Positions 52,630-61,814 of a DNA stretch of 64,000 nucleotides are shown here, piece after piece; the first letter of the stretch is position 1; each line of letters starts with the position of its first letter. Source of the stretch: Glaciecola sp947496235. Lineage in GTDB: Bacteria > Pseudomonadota > Gammaproteobacteria > Enterobacterales > Alteromonadaceae. Location: assembly GCF_050306235.1 (NCBI RefSeq), contig NZ_JBLWFH010000006.1, forward strand, positions 186,001-250,000. The letters run 5' to 3'. The notes beneath the pieces were generated by a model. It saw only the letters and a program-made list of their open reading frames with translations. It had not been told where the DNA came from and ran no database searches. Both the position numbers and the translations under genes were made by a program.

Positions 52630-55600
52630 TTGATTCCTTTTCAAATTTACTCAACAAGTCCTCAACCGATGCAACTCTTTCATCACTTGATGTGCTCTTC
52701 TTGGTTACGCGTAGCTTTTCTGGGCCTTCAAATTTATAGTGTGAAGGATGCTTTTGAATTAGATGAATTAAATACCCCGGGTCTACAGTGGTATTTTGCG
52801 TAAATTCAAAAACGCCACCAATTTCGGTAAACTCTATTCTTTTTATACCCAAACTGCCTGCTCTAAGTTTAAAACAAGTCACTTTAATCAAGTTTTTAGC
52901 AGCATCTGGTAAAAGTCCAAATCTGTCAATTAATTCAATTTGCAACTCATCGATGTCATCTTGATTTTGACAACTTGCTAGTTTCTTATAAATAGACAAT
53001 CGGATATTAACATCCCCAATATAATCCTCTGGCAACAATGCGGGAATACGTAATTCAATTTCTGTCTGTTCAACTAGGGTGTCCGCTAAACTAGGTTCTT
53101 TCCCTTGTTTTAACGCTTCTACGGCTTTTTCTAGCATATCCATGTATAAGGAAAACCCGATTGCATTGATTTGTCCGGATTGTTCGTCACCTAAAAGCTC
53201 TCCAGCACCACGAATTTCTAGATCATGGGTAGCTAGGGCAAAACCAGCGCCCAAACCTTCCAATGAAGAGATTGCTTCTAATCGCTTGGTGGCATCTTTT
53301 GTCATGCGTTTGGGATGTGGAGTAAGCAAATAGGCATAGGCTTGGTGATGAGAACGACCAACTCGTCCTCTCAATTGGTGCATTTGCGCTAGTCCCAGAT
53401 GGTCAGCGCGGTCCATAATTATAGTATTTGCAGTAGGGATATCTATACCCGTTTCAATTATGGTTGAACAAACTAACACATTGTATCTTTGATGATAAAA
53501 ATCATTCATGACACTTTCCAGTTCTCGTTCACGCATTTGGCCATGACCAATTGCGACACGGGCTTCTGGTACAATTTCTTCGATTTCGGCGGCTGTTTTT
53601 TCTATGGTTTTGACTTCATTGTGTAAGAAGTAAACTTGTCCTCCGCGTAAAATCTCCCGCATTATGGCTTCTCGGATCACCTCTTTATTGCGTTGAATAA
53701 CAAAGGTTTTAATCGAAAGACGTTTGGCTGGCGGTGTGGCGATAATCGACAGATCACGCATGCCACTCATGGCCATATTCAATGTGCGAGGAATTGGGGT
53801 AGCGGTTAAGGTTAAGATGTCGACATCTGATCTTAAGGCTTTAAATTGTTCTTTTTGCCTAACACCAAACCTATGTTCTTCGTCGATAATAACTAGGCCT
53901 AAGTCGGCAAATTTAACGTCTTTTTGTAGCAGTTTATGGGTGCCTACAACAATGTCTGTTTTACCCTCAGCGAGGGATTGTACTATCTCTTTTTGCTTTT
54001 TAGCGCTGATAAACCTTGATATCACTTCGATTTTAAAGGGAAACTGCGAAAATCTGTCTTTAAAGTTATCAAAATGTTGTTGAGCAAGAAGCGTAGTAGG
54101 TACTAAGATAGCAACCTGTTTACCACAAGATGCTGCAATATAAGCCGCTCGCATAGCAACTTCAGTTTTACCAAAACCTACGTCACCACAGACCAATCTA
54201 TCCATGGCATTATCAGTCCCCATATCTTGAATCACTGCGTTGATAGCGCGTTCTTGATCTTCGGTTTCTTGGTAAGGGAAACTATTTTTAAAATTTAGAT
54301 AATCTTGCCATTCCAAGGGATAGGCAAAACCAGGCTTGGCTGCACGCTTAGCGTAAATGTCTAACAGTTGCGCCGCTACGTCTCGTACTTTCTCAGCCGC
54401 TTTTTTCTTCGCTTTGCTCCAAGTGTCATTGCCTAAATTATGTAAGGGGGCATGCTCCACATCACCACCACTATAGCGACTAATTAAGTGCAATGAAGAC
54501 ACTGGAACATATAGCTTGGCTTGTTTGGCATATTCTATGGTTAAAAATTCTGTGGTTACCCCAGCAACATCTAAGGTTTGCATACCCAAAAAGCGACCGA
54601 CGCCGTGTTCAATATGCACCACAGGTGAACCTTCACTTAGCTCGGCTAAGTTACGAATTATGGCACTTTCATCAACTTGCTTAGATTTTCTAGCGCTTCT
54701 TCGTTTTGCAACTTTATGACCCAGTAGCTGTTTTTCCGTGACTAGCAACAATGGGCTGTGTTTGAGTTTACATTCAAAGCTATCCTCAACGCTGCCAACC
54801 GCGATTGATATTGATTTAGCTTCCAGTTGATCCAGATTCTTTAATTCAATACTTGACGCTTTTATCGATGCCTTAGATAGAATGTCTAACAAGGCCTCTT
54901 TGTGACCGGTAGATTCTGCAACAAATAACACAGAAGACTTTTCCGAAAGCGCTTGTTTTACACGCGCTTGAATTCCTTGATAAGGGTTAGAAGCGGTGAG
55001 ATTTATGCCAATATTCTCAACCGTTTGGCAGGCAAAATCTGCATAGCCTTTAGATTCTCGGCCTTGTTTATCTGTGATTTGAATGCGAGACGTGTTTTTT
55101 AACGAACTAAATAACTCGTCTTTATTGATGAAAAGATCTTCTGGCGGCAATAAAGGACGCGCTAAATTAAATTGATATTGCTGGTAGCGTTTTTGAACAT
55201 CAAGCCAATATTTTTCCGCAACCTGCTCTAGATTATCACTAAAGATGACCAAGCTGTCTTGGTGTAAATAATCAAATAATGTCGCGGTTTTTTCAAAAAA
55301 TAACGGAAGGTAATACTCAATACCGCCTGGCATGGTGCCGCGACTAGCTTGATAAAGAATCGATTCTTGGTCGCTATTGTGGGCGTTTGGGAATTTATCT
55401 AAAAACCTGATTCTAAATTCGCTAATGGACTCTTTATCAGTGGGGAATTCTCTTGCAGGCAGTAATCTAACCTGCTGTATTTTTTCTAAACTACGTTGGC
55501 TAGAGGGGTCAAATACATGAATTGAGTCTATTTCATCGTCGAACAGATCTATCCTAAAAGGGTGGTCGCTGCCCATAGGAAATAAATCGATGATGGAACC

Positions 55601-56113
55601 TCGAATGCTAAACTCACTATGACCCATAACCTGATTGACATGTAAATAACCTGAGTTCTCTAAGGTTCTTCTAAACTCAGTAGGGATAAGCTTTTCGCCG
55701 ACATTTAAATACAATAAATGCTTGCCGACATAGTCTAATGGCGCGAGTCGTTGCAACACTGTATTTACAGGTAGTAGAAAAATGCTAGGGTGATTTTTAG
55801 ACAGTAAATATAGGGTTTCTAAACGTTTCGAAACAATGTCTTGATGGGGACTAAATGCATCATAGGCTAGGGTTTCCCAATCTGGAAACAAATGAACATC
55901 GGTTTTACTTTGTTTGCAAAAAAAACGGATTTCTTTTTCTAGTTGATATGCTTGGCTACTGTCATTTGTTATGACCAGAATTGAGCCTTTGTGTTGTTTG
56001 GCTGCATTTGCTATCGCTAGCGCTTTACTGCTTCCACCAAGCTGAGTCCAATAAATAGAATCAGCAGTTTTTGTTTCATTGATGATAGGTAATCGAGGAC
56101 TAAATAAACTCAT
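52619..56113 (-). CDS. mfd: Transcription-repair coupling factor Mfd
   Basis: 1164 aa, full length. N-terminal UvrB-homology module, the RNA polymerase-interacting domain (HIEHGVGRFLGMQTLDVAG), translocase motor with Walker A GDVGFGKTEVAMRAA, DEEH box VIIDEEHRFGVRQKEQF, QLRGRVGRSHHQAYAYLL, and a C-terminal TRCF domain (about 1000-1100). It removes stalled RNA polymerase and recruits UvrA. It lies 10 nt after the PilZ-like gene and overlaps csiV. Confidence 0.97.
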   Translation of the reverse strand: MSLFSPRLPIINETKTADSIYWTQLGGSSKALAIANAAKQHKGSILVITNDSSQAYQLEKEIRFFCKQSKTDVHLFPDWETLAYDAFSPHQDIVSKRLETLYLLSKNHPSIFLLPVNTVLQRLAPLDYVGKHLLYLNVGEKLIPTEFRRTLENSGYLHVNQVMGHSEFSIRGSIIDLFPMGSDHPFRIDLFDDEIDSIHVFDPSSQRSLEKIQQVRLLPAREFPTDKESISEFRIRFLDKFPNAHNSDQESILYQASRGTMPGGIEYYLPLFFEKTATLFDYLHQDSLVIFSDNLEQVAEKYWLDVQKRYQQYQFNLARPLLPPEDLFINKDELFSSLKNTSRIQITDKQGRESKGYADFACQTVENIGINLTASNPYQGIQARVKQALSEKSSVLFVAESTGHKEALLDILSKASIKASSIELKNLDQLEAKSISIAVGSVEDSFECKLKHSPLLLVTEKQLLGHKVAKRRSARKSKQVDESAIIRNLAELSEGSPVVHIEHGVGRFLGMQTLDVAGVTTEFLTIEYAKQAKLYVPVSSLHLISRYSGGDVEHAPLHNLGNDTWSKAKKKAAEKVRDVAAQLLDIYAKRAAKPGFAYPLEWQDYLNFKNSFPYQETEDQERAINAVIQDMGTDNAMDRLVCGDVGFGKTEVAMRAAYIAASCGKQVAILVPTTLLAQQHFDNFKDRFSQFPFKIEVISRFISAKKQKEIVQSLAEGKTDIVVGTHKLLQKDVKFADLGLVIIDEEHRFGVRQKEQFKALRSDVDILTLTATPIPRTLNMAMSGMRDLSIIATPPAKRLSIKTFVIQRNKEVIREAIMREILRGGQVYFLHNEVKTIEKTAAEIEEIVPEARVAIGHGQMRERELESVMNDFYHQRYNVLVCSTIIETGIDIPTANTIIMDRADHLGLAQMHQLRGRVGRSHHQAYAYLLTPHPKRMTKDATKRLEAISSLEGLGAGFALATHDLEIRGAGELLGDEQSGQINAIGFSLYMDMLEKAVEALKQGKEPSLADTLVEQTEIELRIPALLPEDYIGDVNIRLSIYKKLASCQNQDDIDELQIELIDRFGLLPDAAKNLIKVTCFKLRAGSLGIKRIEFTEIGGVFEFTQNTTVDPGYLIHLIQKHPSHYKFEGPEKLRVTKKSTSSDERVASVEDLLSKFEKESNGK

Positions 56114-56123
56114 TTATTATTTG

Positions 56124-56714
56124 TTATTCCGCTTTTGAGGCTTTGTTTTTGCGTAACTGTTTAGTCTGTAGATGTAATGATGCTCTTACTAATAATTCTT
56201 GATCAATTTCGCGAATGTGAGTGAAATAATAATCTGTGACGTAAGTGTCATTCTCGGATTTTTCGCAATTAATCGCTTCAGCATAGGTAAAAACAGCCGC
56301 GTATTCCTCTTCTAGAAACATCTTGATAATGACGGGTTGACCTTGTTCCACTGGGGTATCTGAAATAACTGAAATACCGCCGCCGCCAAATTTTTGCGCA
56401 CAAAGGCGATAATTTTCATCATCTTGCTGTTGCAAAATATAGGACATCATTAAGTCCATCTTTTTTGCTTGTAATTGTAGATAATCCACCAGTTCTTCAA
56501 ATTTTTCACCCATATTACGAAAAGGCTTAAGGGCTCTTGACTCTATCTCTGACATTTCTGATGCTATTCTAAATGCATAAGGCATATCGCGTTCGAAGCT
56601 TTGCATATCAACGTCAACAGTGGATTTTTCCACTGGAATCAAATTAATGGGAAGCGGATGTTGAATTAAAAAAAACGAGGCAAATTGTGCTTGTTTGTCG
56701 GCAAGTGAATGCAA
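56124..56714 (-). CDS. PilZ-like domain protein
   Basis: 196 aa, starting with TTG at 56714 behind AGGAAA. The N-terminal half is helical (SEMSEIESRALKPFRNMGEK, LQLQAKKMDLMMSYI). The C-terminal half (about 100-190) reads like a divergent PilZ beta barrel, with FGGGGISVISDTPVEQGQPV in place of the D/NxSxxG motif and no clear RxxxR. c-di-GMP binding is therefore uncertain. It is conserved just upstream of mfd in related marine bacteria. Confidence 0.65.
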   Translation of the reverse strand: MHSLADKQAQFASFFLIQHPLPINLIPVEKSTVDVDMQSFERDMPYAFRIASEMSEIESRALKPFRNMGEKFEELVDYLQLQAKKMDLMMSYILQQQDDENYRLCAQKFGGGGISVISDTPVEQGQPVIIKMFLEEEYAAVFTYAEAINCEKSENDTYVTDYYFTHIREIDQELLVRASLHLQTKQLRKNKASKAE

Positions 56715-56815
56715 AATTATTTCCTATTGTAAATCACTGGGTGAATTTTCTCATACATTAACCTGAAAATGATAGTAAACTTTACGTATTAGTCTAAAAA
56801 ATGGATAAGTAATTC

Positions 56816-58009
56816 ATGTTGTTACCTCAGTATATCGCGTTAAGATATACAAAATCTGGGAGTTCAAAAAGCTTTGTTGCTTTTATCAATCGCTTTTCCA
56901 TCGCAGGTATCGCCTTAGGTATAGCGGCCTTGATCATAGTATTGTCGGTAATGAACGGCCTAGAAGGGCAATTAAAATCACGTATTCTCGGCATCTTACC
57001 GCACATTGTAGTGAATAGTTCTGATGTCAATATTTCTCCAGAGTTCCAAGATAACTTAATTGCTACCGCTCCATACATCGAAAACGAAGTGGTAGTGCAG
57101 TCAAGAAATGAACTCAAAGGTGTCATAATGCAAGGGGTTGATGGGCAAACTGATGCTCCTTTTTCAATTATTGCTCAAAAAATGGTAGCAGGGCGCTATG
57201 CCAGCCTTACCGCAAATTCTTATAATGTAATAATCAGCAGTGCTTTATCCAATCAACTAGGCGTTTCAATAGGCGATAAATTGCGATTGGTTAGCCCCCA
57301 AGCAAGTGTTTATTCGCCGCTTGGACGTATACCAAGTCAGCGGTTGTTTCAGGTCAGTGGTATATTTAATGTGGTGTCCGAAATGGATGACAAGGTCGTC
57401 ATTGTAGATTATCGGGATGCGGCACGGCTAATTCGCCAAAAGCCACAAGATGCAGTGCATACACGACTATACCTTAAGGATGCTTTTGACTATCAAACTA
57501 TCACTGAATATCTGCAGCAAGAATATTCACAAGTACAAACTTGGCGGGCTCGACAAGGTGCATTGTTTGATGCGGTTAAAATGGAAAAAAATATGATGAC
57601 CTTGATGTTAGGATTGGTCATTCTAGTCGCTGGCTTTAACGTTGTGTCTGCCTTGGTCATGGTAGTTGCAGAAAAAACCAAGGACATTGCGATTTTACAA
57701 ACCCAAGGCATGCTACCAAATCAAATTATGCAGATTTTTTTACTCAATGGTGTGTTCAATGGTGCAATAGGGGCGCTTTTAGGATCAGCTTTAGGTATAC
57801 TCGGCGTTTTTGGGCTAAACCCATTGTTAGACGCGTTTAATTCAGGATTGGCGTTTGGAGAAAACGGGCAAGGTTTACCTATAGATGTTCGTCTAATTCA
57901 ATGCGTATCCATAGTTTTGCTGACTATGATACTTTGTGCGCTCGCTTCGATTTATCCCGCGCGAAAAGCAGCACAAATTCGTCCAGCGAATGGTCTGGCG
58001 GCTGAATAG
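56816..58009 (+). CDS. lolC: Lipoprotein-releasing system permease LolC/LolE family
   Basis: 397 aa. TM1 (about 22-48, FSIAGIALGIAALIIVLSVM), a periplasmic MacB-like domain (about 50-245) and three C-terminal helices (near 262-285, 305-335, 360-385), ending with SIYPARKAAQIRPANGLAAE. LolCDE extracts lipoproteins from the inner membrane. Unlike the usual lolC-lolD-lolE order, no ATPase or second permease follows; the next gene is a phosphoribosyltransferase. GGATAAG precedes the ATG. Confidence 0.9.
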   Translation: MLLPQYIALRYTKSGSSKSFVAFINRFSIAGIALGIAALIIVLSVMNGLEGQLKSRILGILPHIVVNSSDVNISPEFQDNLIATAPYIENEVVVQSRNELKGVIMQGVDGQTDAPFSIIAQKMVAGRYASLTANSYNVIISSALSNQLGVSIGDKLRLVSPQASVYSPLGRIPSQRLFQVSGIFNVVSEMDDKVVIVDYRDAARLIRQKPQDAVHTRLYLKDAFDYQTITEYLQQEYSQVQTWRARQGALFDAVKMEKNMMTLMLGLVILVAGFNVVSALVMVVAEKTKDIAILQTQGMLPNQIMQIFLLNGVFNGAIGALLGSALGILGVFGLNPLLDAFNSGLAFGENGQGLPIDVRLIQCVSIVLLTMILCALASIYPARKAAQIRPANGLAAE

Positions 58010-58047
58010 TGCTACAATATTGTTAATTTATTTGTTAAGAGGTGTTT

Positions 58048-58611
58048 GTGAACAAGTTCTATATTGATGCAAGTTCACTTTTGCGTGATTCGTTTGTCCT
58101 AGCTGATAAAGTGTTCAAAGACGGTTATCGGCCTGATTTTATTATTGGTATTTGGCGAGGTGGTGCGCCTATAGGTATCGCTGTTCAAGAATATTTTGAA
58201 TATAAAAATACGCCTACCGACCACATTGCGGTACGAACGTCTTCGTATTATGGAATAAACCAACAATCGAAAGAAATTCGGGTACATGGCCTTCATTATT
58301 TAGTTGAAAATGCCAATGCTATCGATAAATTGTTGATTGTCGATGATGTGTTCGATTCAGGTCGTTCCATTGAGGCGCTGATCAATCAAATTCATGTACT
58401 CATGCGTTTAAATGCGCCTAAAGATATAAGAATTGCTACGCCTTGGTATAAGCCTGCCAACAATAAAACTAGCATCATTCCTGATTATTTCGTGCATGAA
58501 AGTAATGAGTGGTTGGTGTTTCCACATGAATTATCGGGGTTGACTAAAGAAGAAATTCGAGAGGGAAAAACGGAACTTGCTGATATTTTTGATATGTTAC
58601 AAGTGAAATAA
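58048..58611 (+). CDS. Phosphoribosyltransferase family protein
   Basis: 187 aa from GTG 58048, behind AAGAGG (58037-58042). The PRPP-binding motif is KLLIVDDVFDSGRSIEALIN (about 95-114), with FIIGIWRGGAPIGIAVQEYF near the N-terminus. The layout resembles hypoxanthine/xanthine phosphoribosyltransferases that salvage purine bases, but the base specificity cannot be read. It follows lolC by 38 nt and ends at a hairpin shared with the convergent gene. Confidence 0.85.
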   Translation: MNKFYIDASSLLRDSFVLADKVFKDGYRPDFIIGIWRGGAPIGIAVQEYFEYKNTPTDHIAVRTSSYYGINQQSKEIRVHGLHYLVENANAIDKLLIVDDVFDSGRSIEALINQIHVLMRLNAPKDIRIATPWYKPANNKTSIIPDYFVHESNEWLVFPHELSGLTKEEIREGKTELADIFDMLQVK

Positions 58612-58633
58612 GACGGTAATTTACTTACCGTCT
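58611..58633. terminator. Hairpin between convergent genes
   Basis: AGACGGTAA (58611-58619) and TTACCGTCT (58625-58633) form a 9-bp perfect stem around TTTAC. It overlaps the last codons of both convergent genes and lacks a strong T-run on either side, so termination would be weak or assisted. Confidence 0.5.
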
Positions 58634-59265
58634 AAATAAAATTTATCGCTATAGGTATAAACCCAATCGGGTTTATACACGATAAGACAAGTCATCATCA
58701 TGCCGTTAAAAAAAGCTTCTTGGAACATAAGCAAAATCGTCATTTGCGCGTAGTTATACATTATAGTGTTCCAAGTATAGCTACCCTCAGCTAAGTAATA
58801 TCCACTCATCAAGGCCATTTTCAATCCGATACTTAACGCCCCTGGAAAAAAAGCACAAATAAACAGATAGATAAATATATGTTTTGGTAATTTATGGAAA
58901 CTAAACATATAAAATACATAGCTTAGAGCAACAGGCACGACTACGCCCAATAGTGCATTAACACCGAATTTTGCAAAGCTATCGTATCCAAAAACGGTGC
59001 TTAACAATAACACTGCAATGCCTGAAATTATCGCCCATCTAAAACCTAGAATCAGAGTAAAAGCAGTAATGCCTAGAAAGTGCATTACTAGGCCTTCGTG
59101 GATACTGACTTTAAATAGCCAAAGTACAAATAACGCTGTAGATGTACCAAACACTCTGTGTTGCAGGCGTTTACTTGATACCAAAGCATTTAAGTCGGTT
59201 TTTGAAATAACAAAGACCAATATAAGAATGGCTAAAATGAGCGCTATTGTTTGCAAAGTGCTCAA
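58621..59265 (-). CDS. CbiM-like/energy-coupling-factor type membrane protein
   Basis: 214 aa, starting with TTG at 59265 directly after the xthA stop. About six membrane helices are visible. The segment LWLFKVSIHEGLVMHFLGIT and the downstream acidic loop FQEAFFNGMMMTCLIVYKPD resemble the substrate-specific CbiM/energy-coupling permease family. No ATPase or T component is nearby, so transport function is uncertain. It is presumably co-transcribed with xthA. Confidence 0.7.
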   Translation of the reverse strand: MSTLQTIALILAILILVFVISKTDLNALVSSKRLQHRVFGTSTALFVLWLFKVSIHEGLVMHFLGITAFTLILGFRWAIISGIAVLLLSTVFGYDSFAKFGVNALLGVVVPVALSYVFYMFSFHKLPKHIFIYLFICAFFPGALSIGLKMALMSGYYLAEGSYTWNTIMYNYAQMTILLMFQEAFFNGMMMTCLIVYKPDWVYTYSDKFYLDGK

Positions 59266-60078
59266 TTAAATACCCTTAAATGTTGTCCAAACAGGCGCAT
59301 GATCAGAAGGTTTTTCTATACCGCGTAATTCATAATCAATGTCAGATTCCACTATTGCATCTTTTAACGATGGCGTTGTGAGAATCAAGTCAATACGAAG
59401 CCCTCGATTGTCATTAAAGCCTTTCGAACGATAGTCAAACCAGCTGTACTTGTCTTCTACCGAAGGATGTAGTTGCCGATAGGAGTCGATCAATCCCCAA
59501 TCCATAATCTTATTCAACCATTCTCTTTCTTCAGGTAAAAAGCTACATTTGCCTGTTCTTAACCAGCGTTTTTTGTTTTCTTCGCCAATGCCAATATCCA
59601 GATCAGTATGGGAAATGTTGAAATCGCCCATAATGAGAAGCGGTTGTTCTGGGTCGCAATCATTTTCTAAATAGTTTTGTAAATCCGCATAGAACTGCGC
59701 TTTATAAGGAAATTTTGTTTCATGTTTGCGGCTTTCACCTTGCGGGAAATATCCATTAAGCATACGAATACTGCTACCGTTTGGAGTGGGGTAGTCAATA
59801 ATAATCATGCGTTTTTGATGTTCTTCGGTATCTGTAGGAAAGCCTAACTGCACATTATTAGGTGTTTCTTTGCATAGATAAGCAACACCATAGTGTCCTT
59901 TTTGCCCATGGAAATACACTTTATAACCAAGCTTTTCCACATCTTCTACCGGAAACATATCATTATGCACTTTGATTTCTTGTAACCCGATGACGTCAGG
60001 ATCATGTTTATCAATGATGGCTTGTAGTTGATGTAAACGAGCACGAATGCCATTGATATTAAAGGAGATTACTTTCAT
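59266..60078 (-). CDS. xthA: Exodeoxyribonuclease III
   Basis: 270 aa. ISFNINGIRARLHQLQ at the N-terminus, catalytic Glu in IGLQEIKVHNDMFP, NGYFPQGESRKHE, GDFNISHTDLDIGIG, and the C-terminal SDHAPVW motif are those of ExoIII. It removes 3' blocks and acts as AP endonuclease in base excision repair. It is divergent from the desulfurase fusion across 119 bp. The ATG at 60078 begins MKVISFNINGIRARL, the normal family start. Confidence 0.95.
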   Translation of the reverse strand: MKVISFNINGIRARLHQLQAIIDKHDPDVIGLQEIKVHNDMFPVEDVEKLGYKVYFHGQKGHYGVAYLCKETPNNVQLGFPTDTEEHQKRMIIIDYPTPNGSSIRMLNGYFPQGESRKHETKFPYKAQFYADLQNYLENDCDPEQPLLIMGDFNISHTDLDIGIGEENKKRWLRTGKCSFLPEEREWLNKIMDWGLIDSYRQLHPSVEDKYSWFDYRSKGFNDNRGLRIDLILTTPSLKDAIVESDIDYELRGIEKPSDHAPVWTTFKGI

Positions 60079-60197
60079 TTGTTGTATTTTACTTATTATC
60101 TTTTCCAGTATTGTATCAATTTAGCGCTCTACTGACAGTGCTTAAAAAGCAATTGTTTGAAAAAAATGACAACGTATAATGACAACATACCAAAAGT

Positions 60198-61814
60198 TTG
60201 AAAACTGTCGTGCGATCTCAATTTCCATTTTTTTCACAAAATTCATCTGTTTGCTATCTCGATAACGCAGCGACTACACAAAAGTTAGCTTCGGTAATTG
60301 AATTTCAAACGCAATTTCAATCTAACGAATATGCCACTGTCGGCAGGGCCGACTATGCCCTAGCAAATAAAGCAACCGCGCAACTAGAAGATACTCGTAG
60401 AACCTTAGCTACATTTATCAATGCCAATGAAAATGAAATTGTATTTACCAGTGGCGCTACTGAAAGTATTAACCTAGTAGCCAGAGGCATAAACCGACAA
60501 ATGCTAAATGGCGATACCATATTAATTTGCGCTTCCGAGCACCACGCTAATCTGCTGCCGTGGCAACAATTAGCAAATGAATTGGAACTCACCATTAAAA
60601 TTTTGCCTTTAACAGCAAATGGTGAATTTACGGCTAGTACATTTGACCAATGGCAATCGTATTTCACCCCAGATGTATGCCTTGTTGCCTGTGCCCATGT
60701 GTCGAACGTTTTAGGCAATATATTTCCAGTAAAAGATATCTGTGCGCTAGCCCATTCTATTAACGCCATTAGCGTTATCGACGGTACTCAAGCTGTGGCG
60801 CATATGTCGGTGGACGTTTCCGATTTGAATTGCGATTTTTATGTTTTTAGTGCGCATAAAATGTATGGCCCGACAGGGGTGGGCGTTCTGTTTGGAAAAT
60901 TTGCTATGTTGGAACAGCTAAAACCAAGCAAACTTGGCGGAGAGATGGTTTCTCAGGTCAGTTATCAGCATTATGTCCCCATGCCGCCGCCGACCAAGTT
61001 TGAAGCAGGAACCGCCAATATCACCGGCATTTTGGCGTTTAAATCTGCGGTTGAGTTTTTGCAGGCAAATATGCAAAGCATCGCATCTCATGAACATCAA
61101 TTAAACATTGAGTTGGTGACTATGCTAAGTCAGTTTCCTAACATTCGATTGCTCGGAAACATAGAACAACAAACAGTAGGCGTGCTGAGTTTTTATTTTG
61201 AAGACGCAGACAACTATCAAATCGCAATTAGTCTGTGGCAACAAAATGTCGCTATACGCTATGGTCAACATTGCGCCATGCCTTTGATTGCGTCTCTTGG
61301 TATTTCTGGTTGCTTGCGAGTTTCATTGGCTTGTTACAGTAACAAGGATGATTTGCAGAAGTTACAAATAGCATTACAGACTATCTTTACAAATAATCAA
61401 GACAAAGAGTTAGAGCAACATCGAGAGCAAGTAGCCATCGATAGCCAGGGTGTTTCTGAGCATATTCAGGCGATTAACAAAGCAAATGACTGGTCTGCAA
61501 AACATAGAAGTTTACTCTTGATGAGCAAGCTGTTACCTATACTTGAAGAAAATGATCGACAAGATACATATTACATTTCTGGCTGTGAAGCTAAGGTTTG
61601 GTTAAAGCAAGATATTATTCAGGGATGGCAAGCATATTCCGACAGCAAAGTCATTCGCGGGATTTTAACCTTGTTAATCAGCAAGAGTGGCGAATTTTCT
61701 ACTCCGTCAGACTATGTGCAGTTTCTACAAGAGATTGGCCTTGCGCATTATTTCAGTGAAAGCCGGCGCAATGGGGTAAACCAAATCATTCAGCGTCTGA
61801 CATCAAATCTTTAA
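60198..61814 (+). CDS. Cysteine desulfurase-SufE fusion protein
   Basis: 538 aa. Residues 1-395 are a class V PLP cysteine desulfurase of the CsdA/SufS group: YLDNAATTQK, FTSGATESINLVARG, SEHHANLLPW, PLP lysine in FSAHKMYGP (Lys221) and active Cys in RYGQHCAMPL (Cys359). Residues about 405-538 are a SufE/CsdE domain with the acceptor Cys in YYISGCEAKVWLKQ (Cys463). Normally two proteins, CsdA and CsdE pass sulfur between these cysteines. It starts with TTG at 60198; a GTG at 60210 is an alternative. Confidence 0.9.
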   Translation: MKTVVRSQFPFFSQNSSVCYLDNAATTQKLASVIEFQTQFQSNEYATVGRADYALANKATAQLEDTRRTLATFINANENEIVFTSGATESINLVARGINRQMLNGDTILICASEHHANLLPWQQLANELELTIKILPLTANGEFTASTFDQWQSYFTPDVCLVACAHVSNVLGNIFPVKDICALAHSINAISVIDGTQAVAHMSVDVSDLNCDFYVFSAHKMYGPTGVGVLFGKFAMLEQLKPSKLGGEMVSQVSYQHYVPMPPPTKFEAGTANITGILAFKSAVEFLQANMQSIASHEHQLNIELVTMLSQFPNIRLLGNIEQQTVGVLSFYFEDADNYQIAISLWQQNVAIRYGQHCAMPLIASLGISGCLRVSLACYSNKDDLQKLQIALQTIFTNNQDKELEQHREQVAIDSQGVSEHIQAINKANDWSAKHRSLLLMSKLLPILEENDRQDTYYISGCEAKVWLKQDIIQGWQAYSDSKVIRGILTLLISKSGEFSTPSDYVQFLQEIGLAHYFSESRRNGVNQIIQRLTSNL

